64,000 nt of DNA from Chrysogorgia sp. JL179-B06 (GCA_035772405.1 JAYKKM010000506.1:1502501-1566500); one strand, 5' to 3'. Counted from the stretch's first letter, positions 53,401-64,000 are shown. The notes: generated from the letters alone by a model not told the origin. Translations and numbers: made by a program.

Positions 53401-56400
53401 CCTGTTCTCTTCACTCCTGTTCTCTTCACTCCTGTTCTCTTCACTCCTGTTCTCTTCACTCCTGTTCTCTTCACTCCTGTTCTCTTCACTCCTGTTCTCT
53501 TCACTCCTGTTCTCTTCACTCCTGTTCCTCTTCACTCCTGTTCTCTTTCACTACCTGTTCTCTTCACTCCTGTTTCTCACTCTGTTCTCTCAAATCCTGT
53601 TCTCTTCACTCCTGTTCTCTTCACTCCTGTTCTCTTCACTCCTGTTCTCTTCACTCCTGTTCTCTTCACTCCTGTTCTCTTCACTCCTGTTCTCTTCACT
53701 CCTGTTCTCTTCACTCCTGTTCTCTTCACTCCTGTTCTCTTCACTCCTGTTCTCTTCACTCCTGTTCTCTTCACTCCTGTTCTCTTCACTCCTGTTCTCT
53801 TCACTCCTGTTCTCTTCACTCCTGTTCTCTTCACTCCTGTTCTCTTCACTCCTGTTCTCTTCACTCCTGTTCTCTTCACTCCTGTTCTCTTCACTCCTGT
53901 TCTCTTCACTCCTGTTCTCTTCACTCCTGTTCTCTTCACTCCTGTTCTCTTCACTCCTGTTCTCTTCACTCCTGTTCTCTTCACTCCTGTTCTCTTCACT
54001 CCTGTTCTCTTCACTCCTGTTCTCTTCACTCCTGTTCTCTTCACTCCTGTTCTCTTCACTCCTGTTCTCTTCACTCCTGTTCTCTTCACTCCTGTTCTCT
54101 TCACTCCTGTTCTCTTCACTCCTGTTCTCTTCACTCCTGTTCTCTTCACTCCTGTTCTCTTCACTCCTGTTCTCTTCACTCCTGTTCTCTTCACTCCTGT
54201 TCTCTTCACTCCTGTTCTCTTCACTCCTGTTCTCTTCACTCCTGTTCTCTTCACTCCTGTTCTCTTCACTCCTGTTCTCTTCACTCCTGTTCTCTTCACT
54301 CCTGTTCTCTTCACTCCTGTTCTCTTCACTCCTGTTCTCTTCACTCCTGTTCTCTTCACTCCTGTTCTCTTCACTCCTGTTCTCTTCACTCCTGTTCTCT
54401 TCACTCCTGTTCTCTTCACTCCTGTTCTCTTCACTCCTGTTCTCTTCACTCCTGTTCTCTTCACTCCTGTTCTCTTCACTCCTGTTCTCTTCACTCCTGT
54501 TCTCTTCACTCCTCTTCACTCCTCTTCACTCCTCTTCACTCCTCTTCACTCCTCTTCACTCCTCTTCGCTTCACTCCAATCCACTTTACTACTCTTCACT
54601 ACACTTCTTTTCACTTCACTCCACTCCACTTTGCTTCACTTCACTTCACTCCACTTCACTCCAGTTCACTACGCTTTGCTTCGCTTCTCTTCACTTCACT
54701 CCACTCCACTTCTCTTCACTTCTCTTCACTTCACTCCACTTTACTCCACTTCACTTCTCTTCACTTCACTTCTTTTCACTTCACTTCACTTCACTTCACT
54801 TCTCTCCACTCTGCTCTGTTCTGCTCGTGCTTGTGCTCATGCTCATGCTCATGCTCTGCTTATTAATAATCTTTGGTATCATAATAATTTTAGGTATGAT
54901 GTCTTTGCTATCGGACGATATCGAATATCTTTTACAATCGATGTTCAGGCGTACGACCAAGTAGAAAAAGTCGTCGATAATAAGACTATAACTGAATGGG
55001 TTGATGGCGGAAATTTAGTCTTAAACTATCAAAAGAGAAGTGGTGTTGGAAAACACGGAAGGGTATGGAATTGGGATTTTAAACTGGAACATTTTGTCCA
55101 TCTAAATTATATCAGTTTTCGTACGATTCCCATTGCGGACTTTTTGTTTTTCAATGCAAATACTAATCGTACTTTTCGTTCTCTAGCTGCTTGCGCATTT
55201 TATAGGAAGTTTTCCATCAACGAACGAGCTACCAAGTTTGGCCACCAAATACTTACTGATTCCAAAAACCGGAACGAGTGTTAGTGTTCAAGAGCACAGT
55301 CAAACGCGGGTAAGTGCAATTCACGCAAAAGGAAACGCTAACACAAGTGCCGACACAACAAAGGCGCAGACACAGTCACAGAGACGGATACGTGGGCGTA
55401 GACACAGATCTAAACGTAAACGTAGATGCAGACATGGACGTAGACATGGTCGTAGACATGGACGTAGACATGGACGTAGACATGGACGTAGACGTAGGCG
55501 TGGACATGGACACAGTGGCGAAGCTGGCCATAGCAACTGGTCATGCTATGCTAATTTATAAACATCTGCATATTTTGAAAACAATACATTTCTAAAGATC
55601 TGAATATGTAAATCGTTTCAAAATTTGCATAGCATGACCAGTTGCTATGATCAACTTCGCTACTGCATGGACATAGACGTGCATGTATATAGACGTAGAC
55701 GTAGACATGGACGTAGACGTAGACGTAGACATGGACGTTGACGTAGACATGGACGTAAATGTAGACATGGACGTAAATGTAGACACGGACGTAAATGTAG
55801 ACACGGACGTAAATGTAGACACGGACGTAAATGTAGACACGGACGTAAATGTAGACACGGACGTAGACGTAGACATGGACGTAGACGTGGACATGGACGT
55901 AGACGTGGACGTAGACAAGGACGTAGACGTAGACAAGGACGTAGACGTAGACGTAGACAAGGACGTAGACGTAGACGTAGACAAGGATATAGACGTAGAC
56001 ATGGACGTAGACGTAGACAAGGACGTAGACGTAGACGTAGACGTAGACGTAGACGTAGACGTAGACGTAGACGTAGACGTAGACGTAGACGTAGACGTAG
56101 ACGTAGACGTAGCTGTAGACGACGTGGACACAAATGAAATTAAAAACAACTTTGGTATTTTTTTCATAAAGAATGGTTTCAAGGATTATATGATAATTTC
56201 GGGTGAAATGATATCCCTCCTCGAAACCACTAACAGTTGCGACAAGATTGGCGTCTCCTACAGCTCTTTTCGTAAACAAGGAGGTGGCACGGAGGCAAGG
56301 GGTGCTGGTTGTCGCCGACAAAGAGACAGGTAATTCCTCGTCGGCTTTAACATACTTTAACAGGGATCACGGCGTGTTTTTTTTAGATTGTGTGTGTATT

Positions 56401-56908
56401 AGATTGTGTATAGAAATGTCTATAAAACTGCCAAACATAAGAATACTAATTTCTTATCAATATAAAGCGACCGAGTTGCTCTTTGCAAATTCACAGTTTG
56501 TATCTGTATAAAGCCCATGGTTTTAGACAGATACATACTGTGAATTTGTAAGGTCCAATTATATTGTAGATACATCACGATGAATAACAAAGGAAACATA
56601 CTCCAGTTTTAACTAAGGGTACACAAGCAGGGAAAGTGGGTTTTTATGTTTATGTACAATTGGGATGTAATTGTGAGACTTTCCGAAAAGCTAAACAGCT
56701 CTCGCCTACGGTGTTTCGTGTTTATCAAGTGTTTTTTTAGCTTTTCTCAAGTGCATGCATCAATCGAATGTTAAAATATTACCACGTTTTATGAGTAAAC
56801 TAAGCATGCAAACAAGAAAGAAAGAAAGCATGCAAACACGAAATCAAGAAAGAAAGCAAGTAAGCAAGCCTGCAGGATTGCAAGCAAGCAAGCAAGCAAG
56901 CAAGCAAT

Positions 56909-56945
<37 letters not shown>

Positions 56946-59900
56946 TAGCAAGCAAGCAAGCAAGCAAGCTAGCGAAAGTAAAGCTTTAATTTAAAGAGGG
57001 TAACACTAAATAGCAAAAGCTAATCAACCTGTGTCCCTCGATAATTTACAATAAAATAATATTCTAAAAAGCTAAAGAAGGGTTTAAAAATCTACTAAAA
57101 ACTACCAAAAATAGAACTAAATAGTTCATAAATAAAATTGTTCTCTTGTTTAGTTGTCTGAGTAATCAGCCGCAGGATCTGTTTGAAGAGGATGTGGTGA
57201 GAAGACTTAAGTAACGTATTAAAATAATGTTAAAAGAAAGGAGAGGGAAGGAAGGAAGGAAGGAAGGAAGGGAGGGGAAGGAAGGGAGGGAGGGAAGGGA
57301 GGAGGGAAGGAAGGAAGGAGGGAAGGAAAGGAAGGAAAGGAAGGAGGGAAGGTAGGAAGGAAAGGAAGGAAGGAAGGAGGGAAGGAAAGGAAGGAAAGGA
57401 AGGAGGGAAGGAAGGAAGGAAAGGAAGGAAAGGAAGGAGGGAAGGAGGGAAGGAAAGGAAGGAAAGGAAGGAGAGAAGGAAGGAAGGAAGGAAGGAGGGA
57501 AGGGAAGGAAAGGAAGGAAGGAAGGAGGGAAGGAAGGAAGGAAGAAAGGAAAGGAAGGAAGGAAGGAAGGAGGGAAGGAAGGAACGAACGAACGAACGAA
57601 CGAACGAACGAACGAACGAACGAACGAACGAACGAACGAACGAACGAACGAACGAACGAACGAAGCAACGAAGGAAGGAAGGAAGGAAGGAAGGAAGGAA
57701 GGAAGGAAGGAAGGAAGGAAGGAAGGAAGGAAGGAAGGAAGGAAAGGAAGGAGGGAGGAACGAAGGAAAAAAAGGACGGAAGGGAAGGAGGGAGGGAGGA
57801 ACGAAGGAAGAAAAGGAAGGAAGGACGGCAGGAAGAAAGGACGGAAAGACGGAAGGAAGGAAAGAATGGAGGAATGAAGAATTGAAGGAGTGTGGGAGGA
57901 ATCAGGAAAATGTAATCTCTCGCTTTACTGTACGACCAACTCTTACTCATCGTTTTGTATTCAACAGGCGTTAAGGGAAGTAGGGAGCCGAACTAAGTAT
58001 TTTGTTGATTCGTATGGTAAATGCATTGGCGTTAACCGAAAGGGTGCCGCAGAATATCTGGGAATTGTCTACGAGTTAGACGAAACATTGACTAGCATTG
58101 TTACTCTCGAAGTCAGTGCAGATGACATGATACTCATATACAACAGGTAAGAGGTATCATTAGCATCCATCCATGTACCATCATGGACTGCGGAGCTTTT
58201 TTATATTGAGGTGGAGGGGGGGGGGGGGGGGTAAAGGCGAACGTGGGTCCCAGTCAAGCCCTCGGGAAATTTAAATACTCCTCGCGATATCTAATGGAAT
58301 TTCTCTCCCATTTGTTATTGCCATGAGTACTTAGACATTGTCTTTTTCTTTAAAATAACACACGGCTTAGTTACTGTAGAGCCGTGTGTCGTTCCACGTA
58401 TACATACCACCGGCAGATATACTAGATCTTCAAGCAACACTACCGTTACAAAGTACATAATAAATGTAAAACAACTACGGCTACTCAAAGATCGTACTTG
58501 ATAAGAGCCACCAGAATGTGGAACACTTTAGCCGACGAACTAAATCTATGTATGGAAACTCTTAATTTATTCGAATCAACATGCTCAGTCCAGATATACT
58601 ACTTTAAATCCCTGGCAAACACCTATAACTGTGATAATCCTAGATCCTTTCAAACTATCTGCTTGAAGTGTAAGTCGTCTCGTAGCATTACTCGTACTAT
58701 CACTTGTTGTTCTTAATATTAGACTAATCAAATACTTAATGAAATAAATAATTATATTTCATCAAATAATTAATCACCGGGGTGCAGCAATGGTGTGTTT
58801 CTGCGCTTGGGCTGGGCTTTGGTTATCTCAATCCTTTACCATTTCTGATGAACGATCATAACTGATCTTGGCGTGGTGCAGAAATAGAGTGTTGTGGCCC
58901 TCCTGAGCTACAGTTGTTGTGTATTATTATTAAATTAACAGTAATTATTATTTATTATTATTTGTAAATATACTTTTAAATTCTGGGTCCGCAGTAATTG
59001 GCTATGCTGTTGCGGTCACCCTGCCATTCTGATCTCATTGCTGAAATGGGGATCTGAGCAACCAACCATTATTATACAGCAAGTATAAGAACAAAACTGA
59101 ACGACATTTTTATATCACAACATGCACTTATATCTGTTTTGTCATATATAGCTTTACTCCTATGCTTGTCCTTTGTTCTCTTGGCGCTATACCTATGTTG
59201 TCGACCCGTATAGACCAGCCGTTCCTACTGCTTGCTTTAACCTGCAAGTAATCCATGATTTCGTGGTTCAAATTTTACTCTCATAGTCTTACGGTTTTTT
59301 TATCTTCATCCAAAGGGCAACTGGAGTTATAGTAAAAACGTTCGCAACCGATTTCGATGCTTTATCTCGCGATGGCAAGTTGACAGTCGTGGTTCAAAAT
59401 ACAGGACTGGTTACTGCAAACTTTTACGTAAGTCAACTTAATTGAGAAGATGGATGATGGATCATATGTTTGTCAGTATATGCTTGTGTCCACTTTACGT
59501 CTACGTTTATGTCCTGCATTTTCTATTACTCCCTCTGTGTGTGTGTGTCTATGTTCATGTCTCTGTCGACTGTCATCACGTCTACATCTATGTCTACGTC
59601 TATTTAAGTCTACGTTTGCTTTCGGCGTCCATGTACCAACATCAAATGATGATTGTATCGACTCCGGCTTATTGTTTAATTAACAGGTTGTGTTCGCTGG
59701 TTGTTCGGATGGTGTTATTATTAACCACGAGAGGTCGGCTTCTATCAATCCGAAATCAATTTACTCATTCCAGTACAAGCTCGACGTATTCACGCAAAAA
59801 GGAAAACGACATTTTTGTGAAGGTAACAATGCAGCCAAAGTTCGGTGAACACTAGTTTCCATCCATCAAAATGAGGTGCGAAATGAAACCTATACAGACG

Positions 59901-62432
59901 ATACATGGACGATCTTCAAAGTCAACTACTCAAATCAAGTCTCGGACAGGAATCGAACCTGTAATCTTCTGATTGCCGCACATCTGTAGCTCCCACATCC
60001 ACAGATCCTTGATCCATTAAGGCTTACTAGATCCTCCGCAAATGTCAATGCAATATCATTCCGTTAACGTAAATGTAAAACAACTACTTTCAATCGCTCA
60101 TTTCTTATTAGAACAAAAGCTATACTACACTATACTACACTATACTACACTATACTACACTATACTACACTATACCACACTATATGCTACACTATACTAC
60201 ACTATATGCTACACTACACTATATGCTACACGTACTACACTACACTATATGCTACACTATACTACACTACTACGCTATAGTACACTATACTACGCTATAC
60301 TACACTATTATAGTGTAGTATAGAGTAGTACACTATACTATACTACCCTATAGGACTTGGAACTCTCTTCCCGAACACTTAAGGCTAAATCATTTAAACT
60401 TTAAAAAATTTAAGAAGTCACTATTAGACTATTATAATTATGCTCTATTATCCTGTTACAATGTTGACGATCCTCGAACTTGGAAAACGGTCTGCCTAAA
60501 GTACAACACATCGCGAAGCCTCACTGAACCCATAACTTGCTGTTATTAGTTATTATTTTATTTTTTAAGGGCCAACTGTAATTGGTGTTTAACTGTTGTG
60601 GTGACCCTGCTTCGTGTATGTATTTTTAAGAGGCGAAGCTAAATAAATAAATAAAACCTATACAGTAAATATAATACTAAAACCAATTGTAAAAACCAGG
60701 GAAGTTTGGTCTGTGAAGCAAGTTGTTATATGTGTGTTAACAGATTATTTTTATCTCCTATTTTTTAGTCCAACTTTACGATTCCCGTCGTTATCTACAA
60801 GACTCAACTAACGTTACTTTTAAGACATACACTCCGTGCGTGTGTCTTCAAAGCTGCGCTTGCAAGGTAAGAAAGGGAGGGAGCGAGGGAGGAAGGGAGG
60901 GAGGAAGGGAGGGAGGGAGGAAGCAAGGCAGGAAGGAAGGCAGGAAAGAATGCAGGCAAGAAGGAAGGGAAAAGAAGGGAAACAAAAGAAAAGAAAGATA
61001 AAAATAACGGAAAGGAAACTTTTCTACTAATTTTTATCCACTGATCAGATGAACGCATTTTATTTTTATTTCCATTTTCAGTGTAATGCTGTCGATACGG
61101 TGGATGTTGATGAAGACGACGATGACAAAGGCTGTACCCTTCCCGCAGTCGATGACGAAGATGAACAATATGACGACGACGAAGACGAAACAGAGGAATC
61201 TGATGGGAATATTTTCACAAAAGCCTGGGAATCCATCGCACAAAAAATAGGTCGAGGTGTTTTCATTACGCTGTTGTTGCTTCTCCTAGGAATTGTCAAA
61301 GCCGTCCTTGGTCGACAGTCCCTGTTCATTGCCAAGTTTGGGCGCGGAGGGGTGAAGACTGGGAAAAAAATTAGCAAATCGATAAACGGTGAAACAAAAA
61401 CTCTGGTGTATAACAATGCAATGGATCTTCTTGATGTCGCAACGTAAGAATTCACAGAGGCACGCCCAATGTATTACATGGAAATCCCATGTTAAATATA
61501 TTTTATCTAGAGCTGGTGGGAGGCTAAGATGTTACGGCGTATTATAAATGATATAACATCTCACTGTGCAAATATTATTTATGTATTGTTTAATAAACGA
61601 GCAGCAGTGTTTTATCAGATATAAAACACGAGGGCGTAGCCCGAGTGTTTTAGATCTGATAAAACACGTCGTGCTGCGAGCTTATTAAACGGCTTCAAAC
61701 ACGACCCATTTGATAAGTTCATTAGCGTAGTAATTTTGAAAATCAATGTTGTCTAAGCCGAGAAAATCAAAGATAAAGTTTATGTAAATCAGGACGAATC
61801 TTTATCACATTTAAAGACACGATACGGTAGTGATTTTCTTTTGTCTTTTCCTCATGAATTATTAATGATGTTTGAAGTGTCTTTTATTCACCTATTGTTG
61901 AATATTGTGACACAGTATGGGATTGTTCTGGAGTAGGCAATGCTACAAGTTTAGAGAAACTTCAACGGCGTGTTTCGAGGATCGTAACTAGAATAAATGA
62001 GGGTGGTAGAGCCCTCCCTTCCTCCAGTTGATTAGCAGTAGTTGTTACCACTGATTGGACTACCTGAGTAAATAAAGGAGTCATGAATCTATGATTTGTA
62101 GCGACAGCTGACTTCGCAATGCTTTCTTTTTTTCCTTTAGTAACGAGATGATTGTTGCCAATAACGCTACATGGGATTTCTGTGTCAACATATTCTTTTT
62201 CTACCTACTTCCTGTCTTGTTGGTAGTCAGCATTGTGAAGGCCATCATATCCTTTTCCACTCTTAAGCCAAACTTACAAAGATTACCTGTTACTGCTTTA
62301 AACTCGCAAAGTGATTCACCTGGAACATCAGAAAGCGACCCGAAGCCAAAACGACTCCATAAACTAGCACGTAAAATGCCAAAGTTTAAGGGCATTCCTA
62401 AATTAATCGCGCATGCTCCTAAGACTAAGTAA
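47473..62432 (+). CDS. HAP2: HAP2/GCS1 gamete membrane fusogen, paralogue A, 13 exons
   Basis: Exons: 47473-47658, 48524-48664, 49130-49258, 50395-50570, 54894-55062, 55187-55309, 56172-56329, 57976-58146, 59316-59427, 59687-59822, 60769-60866, 61082-61443, 62141-62432. They total 2253 bp, or 750 aa plus stop, with every phase matching paralogue B. Seen: signal peptide (1-20), LTIASSKLKIC, PFIVTLS, the core GFCCACS...SHCMRLDDLWYDVFAIG (about 153-219), GVGKHGR, CDKIGVSYSSF, VSADDMILIYNR, VVVQNTGLV, AGCSDG, a CVCLQSCACK stem, a very acidic juxtamembrane stretch (about 540-575), a transmembrane segment (about 592-610), a second hydrophobic segment (about 667-690) and a basic tail. A role in gamete plasma-membrane fusion is inferred from the family. 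The exon 8 acceptor TTAAG was chosen because the AG just upstream would break phase. Confidence 0.93.
47659..48523 (+). other. HAP2-A intron 1
   Basis: Holds a GACGTTTCGAGCGGAGC repeat (about 47752-47830, also at 31690-31750), a 130-bp repeat copy (48110-48245) and half of the hairpin MITE (48322-48455). Confidence 0.7.
48735..49037. repeat. (TTACC)n array in HAP2-A intron 2
   Basis: About 60 units with TATACC and CTCACC variants. Confidence 0.95.
49350..49570. mobile_element. Right half of a TTAA MITE
   Basis: Matches 39430-39639 and ends in GCCAATGTCCT with TTAA at 49571-49574. Confidence 0.8.
49800..50155 (+). mobile_element. tRNA-derived SINE
   Basis: Pol III A box (TGGTCTAGTGGTC) and B box (AGAGTTCGAATCC) spaced as in a tRNA, then a body with CTCCGGTTTCCTCCCAC, ending in an ATT-rich tail. 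The body resembles conserved central domains of metazoan SINEs. Confidence 0.85.
50164..50246. repeat. Perfect-arm hairpin
   Basis: CCATCTTGTGCCAGAACAAT pairs with its complement 40 bp later. Confidence 0.85.
50395..50570 (+). CDS. HAP2: HAP2-A exon 4, HAP2 core start
   Basis: Encodes GFCCACSRYDFQPKFLRK, RYYRGGQGELCGYQF and SHCMRLDDLW. Donor CTTTG|GTAAGA as in paralogue B. Confidence 0.95.
50650..51922. repeat. (TTCTC)n polypyrimidine array, about 250 units
   Basis: Nearly pure CTTCT pentamers with occasional TCTC or TTC indels, on the sense strand of HAP2-A intron 4. The 1432-codon plus frame and the REEKR minus frames are artefacts. Confidence 0.97.
51923..54510. repeat. 15-bp minisatellite TTCACTCCTGTTCTC, about 170 units
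   Basis: Almost identical units, with length changes near 51979, 53221, 53281 and 53530-53590 that shift the frames. Followed by CTTCACT variants to about 54820. Confidence 0.97.
54894..55062 (+). CDS. HAP2: HAP2-A exon 5, HAP2 core
   Basis: Encodes YDVFAIGRYRISFTIDVQAY, WVDGGNLVLNY and GVGKHGR. Lies 74 bp after the array's ragged end. Confidence 0.94.
55187..55309 (+). CDS. HAP2: HAP2-A exon 6
   Basis: Encodes LLAHFIGSFPSTNELPSL and TKYLLIPKTGTSV. 41 codons, phase 0 at both ends. Confidence 0.9.
55395..56125. repeat. (GTAGAC)n arrays flanking a hairpin
   Basis: Units GTAGAC and GTAGACATGGAC at 55395-55515 and 55660-56125, separated by an inverted repeat (CATAGCAACTGGTCATGCTA / complement). 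HAP2-A intron 6. Confidence 0.9.
56172..56329 (+). CDS. HAP2: HAP2-A exon 7
   Basis: Encodes NGFKDYMIISGEMISLLE, then CDKIGVSYSSFRKQG and AGCRRQRD. The acceptor CATAAAG excludes the GTAGAC array from the coding sequence. Confidence 0.88.
56330..57975 (+). other. HAP2-A intron 7 with purine-rich arrays
   Basis: Hairpin near 56488-56548 (ATTCACAGT...), (AGCA)n at 56875-56970, (GGAA/GGAAG)n at 57236-57890 with an inner (AACG)n block (57583-57662). Confidence 0.85.
57976..58146 (+). CDS. HAP2: HAP2-A exon 8
   Basis: Encodes EVGSRTKYFVDSYGKCIGV to LEVSADDMILIYNR. Confidence 0.9.
58147..59315 (+). other. HAP2-A intron 8 with a LINE end
   Basis: Poly-G at about 58217. LINE C-terminal frame about 58405-58716 (RATRMWNTLADELNL...FQTICLKCKSSRS). 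No exon in the rest. Confidence 0.75.
59316..59427 (+). CDS. HAP2: HAP2-A exon 9
   Basis: Encodes ATGVIVKTFATDFDALSRDG and LTVVVQNTGLVTANFY. Confidence 0.92.
59687..59822 (+). CDS. HAP2: HAP2-A exon 10
   Basis: Encodes VVFAGCSDGVIINHERSASI, NPKSIYSFQYKLDVF and FCEG. Confidence 0.92.
60118..60550 (+). repeat. (TATACTACAC)n array joined to a LINE end
   Basis: Array 60118-60345 of ACTACACTAT units. Then 60350-60550 encodes TWNSLPEHLRLNHLNFKKF and TWKTVCLKYNTSRS, a LINE C-terminus with TAG stop, in HAP2-A intron 10. Confidence 0.85.
60769..60866 (+). CDS. HAP2: HAP2-A exon 11, Cys-rich stem
   Basis: Encodes VQLYDSRRYLQDSTNVTFKT and CVCLQSCACK. 98 bp. Confidence 0.92.
61082..61443 (+). CDS. HAP2: HAP2-A exon 12, acidic linker and transmembrane helix
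   Basis: Encodes CNAVDTVDVDEDDDDKGC, a run of Asp/Glu, then RGVFITLLLLLLGIVKAVLG and a basic stretch. Donor AAC|GTAAGA leaves phase 2, completed by the T of exon 13. Read straight on, a TAA follows at once. Confidence 0.9.
61593..62020. repeat. GTGTTTTATC hairpin repeat and LINE scrap in intron 12
   Basis: 61593-61860 is the third copy of the hairpin repeat. 61889-62020 encodes CDTVWDCSGVGNATSLEKLQ-like LINE sequence. Confidence 0.65.
62141..62432 (+). CDS. HAP2: HAP2-A exon 13, second hydrophobic segment and basic tail
   Basis: Encodes NEMIVANNATWDFCVNIFF, LLPVLLVVSIVKAIISF and a Lys/Arg-rich tail (KPKRLHKLARKMPKFKG). Stop TAA at 62430-62432. Confidence 0.88.
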
Positions 62433-62435
62433 TCG

Positions 62436-62441
62436 AATAAA
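62436..62441 (+). promoter_or_regulatory. Polyadenylation signal AATAAA of HAP2-A
   Basis: AATAAA 4 bp after the stop codon, so a very short 3' UTR is possible. Confidence 0.7.
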
Positions 62442-62525
62442 GCTTTGTGAATAGCTACGTAGCGTTAAAATTTGAGCAAGGGTTGTAAAAATATACGACA
62501 GATTCCAAAATTGAAATTCCAGTGC

Positions 62526-64000
62526 TCATCGTATATCATCTCAATCTCATCTCAATCTCACCTCATCTCAATATCTTACCTCAATCTCGTCTCAATCTCA
62601 TCCTCCATTCTCATCTCAATCTCAATCTGATCTCAATCTGATCTCAATCTCAATCTGATCTCAATCTCAATCTGATCTCAATCTCAATCTGATCTCAATC
62701 TCTGCTCAATCTCTGCTCAATCTCATCTCAATCTCATCTCAATCTCTGCTCGATCTCTGCTCGATCTCATCTCAATCTCTGCTCGATCTCATCTCATCTC
62801 AATCTCATCTTCAATCTCGATCTCATCTCAATCTCATCTTAATCTCATCTCAATCTCATCTTAATCTCATCTTCAATCTCGATCTCATCTCAATCTCATC
62901 TTAATCTCATCTCAATCTCATCTTCAATCTCATCTCAATCTCATCTCAATCTCATCTCATCTCAATCTCATCTCAATCTCACCTCAATCTCATCTCAATC
63001 TCATCTCAATCTCATCTCAATCTCATCTCAATCTCATCTCAATCTCAATCTCATCTCAATCTCATCTCAATCTCATCTTAATCTCATCTCAATCTCATCT
63101 TAATCTCATCTCAATCTCATCTCAATCTCAATCTCACCTCAATCTCATCTCAATCTCATCTCAATCTCATCTCAATCTCATCTCAATCTCATCTCAATCT
63201 CATCTTAATCTCATCTCAATCTCAATCTCATCTCAATCTCATCTCAATCTCATCTTAATCTCATCTCAATCTCATCTCAATCTCATCTTAATCTCACCTC
63301 AATCTTATCTCAATCTCATCTTAATCTCATCTCTATCTCATCTCAATCTCATCTCAATCTCATCTCAATCTCATCTCAATCTCATCTCAATCTCATCTCA
63401 ATCTCATCTCAATCTCATCTCAATCTCAATCTCATCTCAATCTCATCTCAATCTCATCTCAATCTCATCTCAATCTCATCTTAATCTCATCTCAATCTCA
63501 TCTTAATCTCATCTCAATCTCAATCTCACCTCAATCTCATCTCAATCTCATCTCAATCTCATCTTCAATCTCATCTTAATCTCATCACAATCTCATCTTC
63601 AATCTCATCTTAATCTCATCTTAATCTCATCTCAATCTCACCTCAATCTCATCTTAATCTCATCTCAATCTCATCTTCAATCTCATCTTAATCTCATCTC
63701 AATCTCATCTCAATCTCAATCTCACCTCAATCTCATCTCAATCTCATCTCAATCTCAATCTCATCTCAATCTCAATCTCATCTCAATCTCATCTCTATCT
63801 CATCTCAATCTCATCTCAATCTCATCTCAATCTCATCTTCAATCTCATCTCAATCTCATCTCAATCTCAATCTCAATCTCATCTCTATCTCATCTCAATC
63901 TCAATCTCAATCTCACCTCAATCTCATCTCAATCTCATCTCAATCTCATCTCAATCTCATCTCAATCTCATCTCAATCTCATCTCATTCTCATCTCAATC
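62526..64000. repeat. AATCTCATCTC 11-bp satellite running off the window
   Basis: About 130 units of CTCATCTCAAT with CTTAAT, TTCAAT and CTCACC variants. More diverged than the intronic arrays. Right boundary not seen. Confidence 0.95.

Noticed and set aside
51974..54519. Minus frames KRTGV and SEENR repeats
   Set aside because: Reverse-strand shadows of the 15-bp array.
50568..54866. 1432-codon open frame (SSLLF / TPVLF / SLHSC repeats)
   Set aside because: It is a translation of the (TTCTC)n and 15-bp arrays inside HAP2-A intron 4. Frame changes follow array indels and no conserved domain is present.
55551..56321. VYVYVYV / DVDVDV / RLRLRL frames on both strands
   Set aside because: (GTAGAC)n repeat artefacts. 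Only 56172-56329 on the plus strand is a HAP2 exon.
57219..57950. Ser/Pro/Phe-rich minus frame
   Set aside because: Reverse translation of the GGAA/AACG arrays.

Overview
The window looks like a nuclear contig from an early-branching metazoan, most likely a cnidarian. That placement is inference. It rests on intron-rich genes (12 to 13 exons with GT-AG borders), a HAP2/GCS1 gamete fusogen together with guanylate-binding-protein (GBP) GTPases, tRNA-derived SINEs, LINE and Penelope-like remnants, and dense MITEs in an AT-rich background. Nothing bacterial or viral was seen. Almost every long open frame in the window is an artefact of a tandem repeat. The real genes are chains of short exons, which I assembled by hand from splice sites, reading phase and paralogue comparison.

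Layout. (1) 1-880: a segmental duplicate of the region at 22.3-24.9 kb, carrying a broken last exon of a HAP2 gene. (2) 2.9-3.2 kb, minus: the 5' exon of a GBP gene. (3) 4.4-20.9 kb, plus: a nearly complete 12-exon GBP gene, head-to-head with the first GBP, whose introns are full of transposons and satellites. (4) 24.7-47.1 kb, minus: a complete 13-exon HAP2 gene (HAP2-B, predicted 804 aa). (5) 47.5-62.4 kb, plus: a second complete 13-exon HAP2 gene (HAP2-A, predicted 750 aa). The two HAP2 genes are divergent, separated by 379 bp, and agree in every intron position and phase. (6) 62.5 kb to the end: a satellite array.

How the genes may work together. HAP2 is the single-chain class II-fold membrane fusogen that merges gamete membranes. 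GBPs are dynamin-like large GTPases of cell-autonomous immunity. The paired HAP2 paralogues share one short intergenic region, so co-regulation is plausible, but they differ strongly around the region expected to hold the fusion loop and in the charge of the C-terminal tail. Two copies of an IRF-like motif lie between the two GBP genes.

Repeats. At least ten MITEs are flanked by TTAA, several placed back to back sharing one TTAA, and one has its empty site preserved elsewhere in the window. Two hAT-type elements have perfect 8-bp target duplications. Long, very homogeneous minisatellites occupy individual HAP2 introns, up to about 4 kb each.
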